Positions 21,665 to 23,355 of a stretch of 23,355 bases of DNA are shown here, in pieces. Location of the stretch: positions 1-23,355 of the IMG/VR virus record IMGVR_UViG_3300032736_000010; one strand, 5' to 3'. The notes under the pieces were generated by a model. It was not told the DNA's origin, made no database searches, and saw only the letters and a list, made by a program, of their open reading frames with translations. Numbering within the stretch: the stretch's first letter is position 1; every line of letters starts with the position of its first letter. The stretch comes from a virus. The position numbers and the translations under genes were made by a program.

Positions 21665-22041
21665 TTTTTTGTCGTCGCCTTTGTAGGTTTTGCATTCCTA
21701 CTTATGCCGCCGTTTAAATCATTGCCTAAAATACGGCTTTCGGTAAGCGTATTAACCATTTCATTAAACTGTTCAGAAGTAACATCGTCTAACCAAGCGC
21801 CAACTTTATACAAATTGTAATCTATTTCGTTGCCTTCTTCTTGGTCGTTTGCTAATAAACCAGAATAAACAAGCGCCCTAATTGTATTAAGATTTAAGGA
21901 ACTAGAAAAAACTTTGTCTATTTGGTCAAGTGAAATTTTAAGTTCGTCCGTAAAGGCCGCCCAGAAATTCATTGAAAAGTGAAGTGTTCGGTTTTTCCCA
22001 CCAATAACTAGCGAGTAGTACCCTCTTTTTTTGTTTGCCAT
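21661..22041 (-). CDS. Tail assembly chaperone G part
   Basis: A 126-residue protein between the tail tube and tape measure genes. It starts MANKKRGYYSLVIGGKNRTL, has HFSMNFWAAFTDELKISLDQ, and a helical core with LARYSG-like LVYSGLLAND. The pattern of a short beta N-terminus followed by N-x-x-x-x-x-F and L-x-A-L-V-(Y/W)-(A/S)-G-L matches small tail chaperones of GTA gp11/gpG type. The C-terminus (RNAKPTKATTKK) is basic and disordered and ends on the slippery site. Most ribosomes would stop at the TAG at 21663-21661, making the short form; a minority would shift to make the fusion. The start has AAGGAAAC eight bases upstream, one of the few SD-like leaders here. Confidence 0.85.
   Translation of the reverse strand: MANKKRGYYSLVIGGKNRTLHFSMNFWAAFTDELKISLDQIDKVFSSSLNLNTIRALVYSGLLANDQEEGNEIDYNLYKVGAWLDDVTSEQFNEMVNTLTESRILGNDLNGGISRNAKPTKATTKK
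21664..21670 (-). promoter_or_regulatory. Programmed -1 frameshift site, A AAA AAG
   Basis: The minus-strand heptamer A AAA AAG is in the zero frame as AAA AAG with the TAG stop immediately after it, the classic X XXY YYZ arrangement. Downstream, CTTCC (about 21656) can pair with GGGAG, and CCGGT with ACCGG further on, as possible stimulators. Confidence 0.85.
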
Positions 22042-22067
22042 TTTGTTTCCTTTTTTAATTAATCGTG

Positions 22068-22091
22068 AAAAGGCGGTAAGTTAATACCGCC
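22068..22091 (-). terminator. Leaky terminator between tail tube and chaperone genes
   Basis: A perfect 7-bp stem, GGCGGTA with TACCGCC (22072-22078 and 22085-22091), with a six-base loop, is followed by only four U residues on the minus strand. It would reduce, not stop, transcription past the tube gene, matching the need for many tube copies and few tape measure copies. Confidence 0.6.
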
Positions 22092-22111
22092 CTATATTAT
22101 TAAACGCTTCC

Positions 22112-22522
22112 CTATGCGTTTGCAGACTTCACAATAGCGCCAGTAATGGTAATTGAACCACTATAAGATACTGGGCTTTCCATTTCAGCAGATTGCTCAA
22201 TACTTGAAATGTAACCTTCGGCGGTGTAAATAGCATCGCCAGAAGCAGCCGTTCCAAATACCGCAGTTATTTGCGTTCTGTTAATAATGTAATCTGCTAA
22301 TTCAATTGCGTTAGCGGTGTCGGTATAATCTACTAACCCCTCAAAAGAAATTTCTCCAGACCTTACGCCAGAAATAACCTCTTGCCAACCAGCGCTATTT
22401 TTAGTAGTCGCCTCTGGTAAATCGTGTGAAATAGTAAGAGTACACGAAGTAGTGTGTCCTACTGTGATATCTTCTACTTTAAGTAAAAGGTTAGTTCCGT
22501 TAAATACTCCTGTTGTTGCCAT
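22112..22522 (-). CDS. Major tail tube protein, TP901-1 type
   Basis: A 136-residue protein of the TP901-1-like major tail protein family, whose hexameric rings stack to form the tail tube. It starts MATTGVFNGTNLLLKVEDIT, then SCTLTISHDLPEATTKNSAG and GVRSGEISFEGLVDYTD, the signature stretch of this family, and ends with a beta-rich ESPVSYSGSITITGAI. Length is typical. It is followed by a leaky-terminator-like hairpin and the chaperone genes. The AT-rich 180-base spacer upstream carries a promoter-like box, agreeing with strong late expression. Confidence 0.9.
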   Translation of the reverse strand: MATTGVFNGTNLLLKVEDITVGHTTSCTLTISHDLPEATTKNSAGWQEVISGVRSGEISFEGLVDYTDTANAIELADYIINRTQITAVFGTAASGDAIYTAEGYISSIEQSAEMESPVSYSGSITITGAIVKSANA

Positions 22523-22548
22523 ATTTATATTTTAAAATGTAATATTAA

Positions 22549-22564
22549 TTTTTTTGTAAAGATA
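22549..22564 (-). promoter_or_regulatory. Promoter-like TATCTTTACAAAAAAA box
   Basis: On the minus strand TATCTTTACAAAAAAA lies 27 bases before the tail tube ATG. It has the same core (TAyyTTTACA) as boxes at 2404, 4626 and 7037. Here it lies in a true intergenic spacer after the LamG gene, making a promoter role more plausible than for the others. Confidence 0.45.
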
Positions 22565-22679
22565 ATATATTTTTAGTAACTGTTTAAGGGCAGTAAATTT
22601 AAACCCAAAAATTTAATTTATTAAATTTCATAGCCGCTAATGAATGATATTTTATTGTCCAAGACGTTCATTTTTATAT

Positions 22680-22697
22680 GGGGGCTTTTACACCCCC
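22680..22697. other. GC hairpin after the LamG gene
   Basis: GGGGG (22680-22684) pairs with CCCCC (22693-22697) around an eight-base loop, five bases from the LamG stop codon. On the gene's own strand an A-rich stretch, not a U tract, follows, so it is not a canonical terminator for it. A U-rich run follows on the plus strand. It may stabilise the 3' end or act with Rho. Confidence 0.45.
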
Positions 22698-22702
22698 TTT
22701 AT

Positions 22703-23355
22703 TTAATTACAAGGTGTTTCGTTATATAGTGTTGTTACTTCTCCTGCGGTAATTGGTTTATTAAAAATTCTAAGCTGGTCTAATCTTTCGTTATAGTATT
22801 GCGTATTAAAATTACCAGCCGTACCAATTGCAACCCCTATATCTAATCCAGAACCTCCATAAGGATTTGAAGGTAACGATTGAGTGCTTACCAATGTGTT
22901 ATTAATATATACTTTTCTTTGAAGGTTAGGAATATCTATTGAAACCGCAATATGATGCCATTGTGAATCATTAAATGTTTGTGTAGTTTGATAATCAGCG
23001 GCTACATTGCTATATCTTGTATAAAAATACAAAGTTCCATCAGCAAAATAATAAACATTTAAACTAATACCAAATCCATAATAAACACTATAAATAACAC
23101 TATTCCCAGCCAAACCAGGCGAACTTGCATTCATCCAAAAAGAAACAGATTGAGATACTTTTTGATTTAAAACTCCAGATAATCCATTACTACCACGACC
23201 TAAGTCTATATAACCATTGTTAAAATCAGCTGCCAAATCAAAATACCCTTGTGGGTAAGTAACATTTGTTTGTACTCCGTTATAGTTACCACTTAAATCA
23301 AGAGGCGAACCATCTAAAGGATAAGCAGCAATACAACTACTATCTCCTAATATAT
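22703..23355 (-). CDS. LamG/concanavalin-A-like lectin-domain protein, 5' end cut
   Basis: The frame is open from the right window edge to TAA at 22705-22703, giving 217 residues; a TTG at 23236 that could be taken for a start lies inside a continuous domain. Upstream residues read SCIAAYPLDGSPLDLSGNYN, then VTYPQGYFDLAADFNNGYID, the standard opening of a LamG-like jelly-roll. Later come SVSFWMNAS, WHHIAVSID, VYINNTLVSTQ and the closing RLDQLRIFNKPITAGEVTTL, all expected in order. The fold binds glycans or proteins. Position between the (unseen) neck genes and the tail tube suggests a virion decoration or head fibre. The protein ends 12 residues after the domain. Confidence 0.88.
   Translation of the reverse strand, partial: ILGDSSCIAAYPLDGSPLDLSGNYNGVQTNVTYPQGYFDLAADFNNGYIDLGRGSNGLSGVLNQKVSQSVSFWMNASSPGLAGNSVIYSVYYGFGISLNVYYFADGTLYFYTRYSNVAADYQTTQTFNDSQWHHIAVSIDIPNLQRKVYINNTLVSTQSLPSNPYGGSGLDIGVAIGTAGNFNTQYYNERLDQLRIFNKPITAGEVTTLYNETPCN

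Noticed and set aside
22523-22702. Short gene in the 180-base spacer upstream of the tail tube gene
   Set aside because: The longest frames are about 16 codons without context; the spacer is better explained by a promoter-like box and a hairpin.
22703-23236. Complete 177-residue gene starting at 23236
   Set aside because: The start is a TTG within a continuous LamG domain; the frame is open to the window edge and the upstream residues are clearly part of the domain.
1-23355. Window as a complete circular phage genome
   Set aside because: Joining the ends does not continue the LamG frame, and neck, head-completion and lysis genes are missing; the window is a fragment.

Overview
This window is most likely a stretch of a tailed phage (siphovirus-type, HK97-fold head) that infects, or is integrated in, a member of the Bacteroidetes, probably a flavobacterium. 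The host guess rests on AT-rich DNA, translation starts with A/T-rich leaders and almost no Shine-Dalgarno sequence, promoter-like boxes resembling the Bacteroidetes TAnnTTTG element, and proteins that resemble phage families of that phylum. Every gene I can support lies on the minus strand, so the functional order runs from high to low coordinates. No integrase, lysis cassette, tRNA, CRISPR array or reverse transcriptase is visible, so I cannot say whether the phage is temperate.

Tail module (23355 to 15003): a LamG-like lectin-domain protein cut by the right edge; the major tail tube protein; a leaky-terminator-like hairpin; a tail assembly chaperone pair joined by a textbook A AAA AAG -1 frameshift site directly before the stop codon; an 814-residue tape measure protein; and a 1281-residue tail-tip/adhesin protein ending in three degenerate ~65-residue repeats, a PKD-like segment and a BspA/DUF285-like tail. 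A strong intrinsic terminator closes the module.

Early, recombination and replication module (14900 to 7014): a tiny HTH regulator behind its own promoter-like box; an annealing-type recombinase candidate; a 46-residue gene; an SSB-like protein; a second terminator and leader; a 51-residue gene; a RecE-like exonuclease; a small helical protein; an HTH protein; a VRR-NUC nuclease; an 80-residue protein; a two-hairpin leader; a winged-helix replication initiator whose linker DNA looks like a lambda-O-style origin; a small PD-(D/E)XK-like protein; a MazG-like protein; an adenine-type DNA methyltransferase; a primase-helicase; and a small basic protein.

Packaging and head module (7012 to 499): a two-helix membrane protein, a ParB-domain protein, small and large terminase, HK97-type portal, Mu F-like head morphogenesis protein, prohead protease and major capsid protein, closed by an intrinsic terminator. 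A further gene beyond it (273 to 1) is cut by the left edge. Read as a circle, head genes would lead off the left edge towards neck genes and then the tail genes entering from the right, which is the usual siphovirus order.

The observations I rate highest are the frameshift site, the origin-like repeats that sit in different reading frames, the near-total absence of CATG and scarcity of GATC (with the methyltransferase gene as an exception), and the leader with paired hairpins before the replication initiator.
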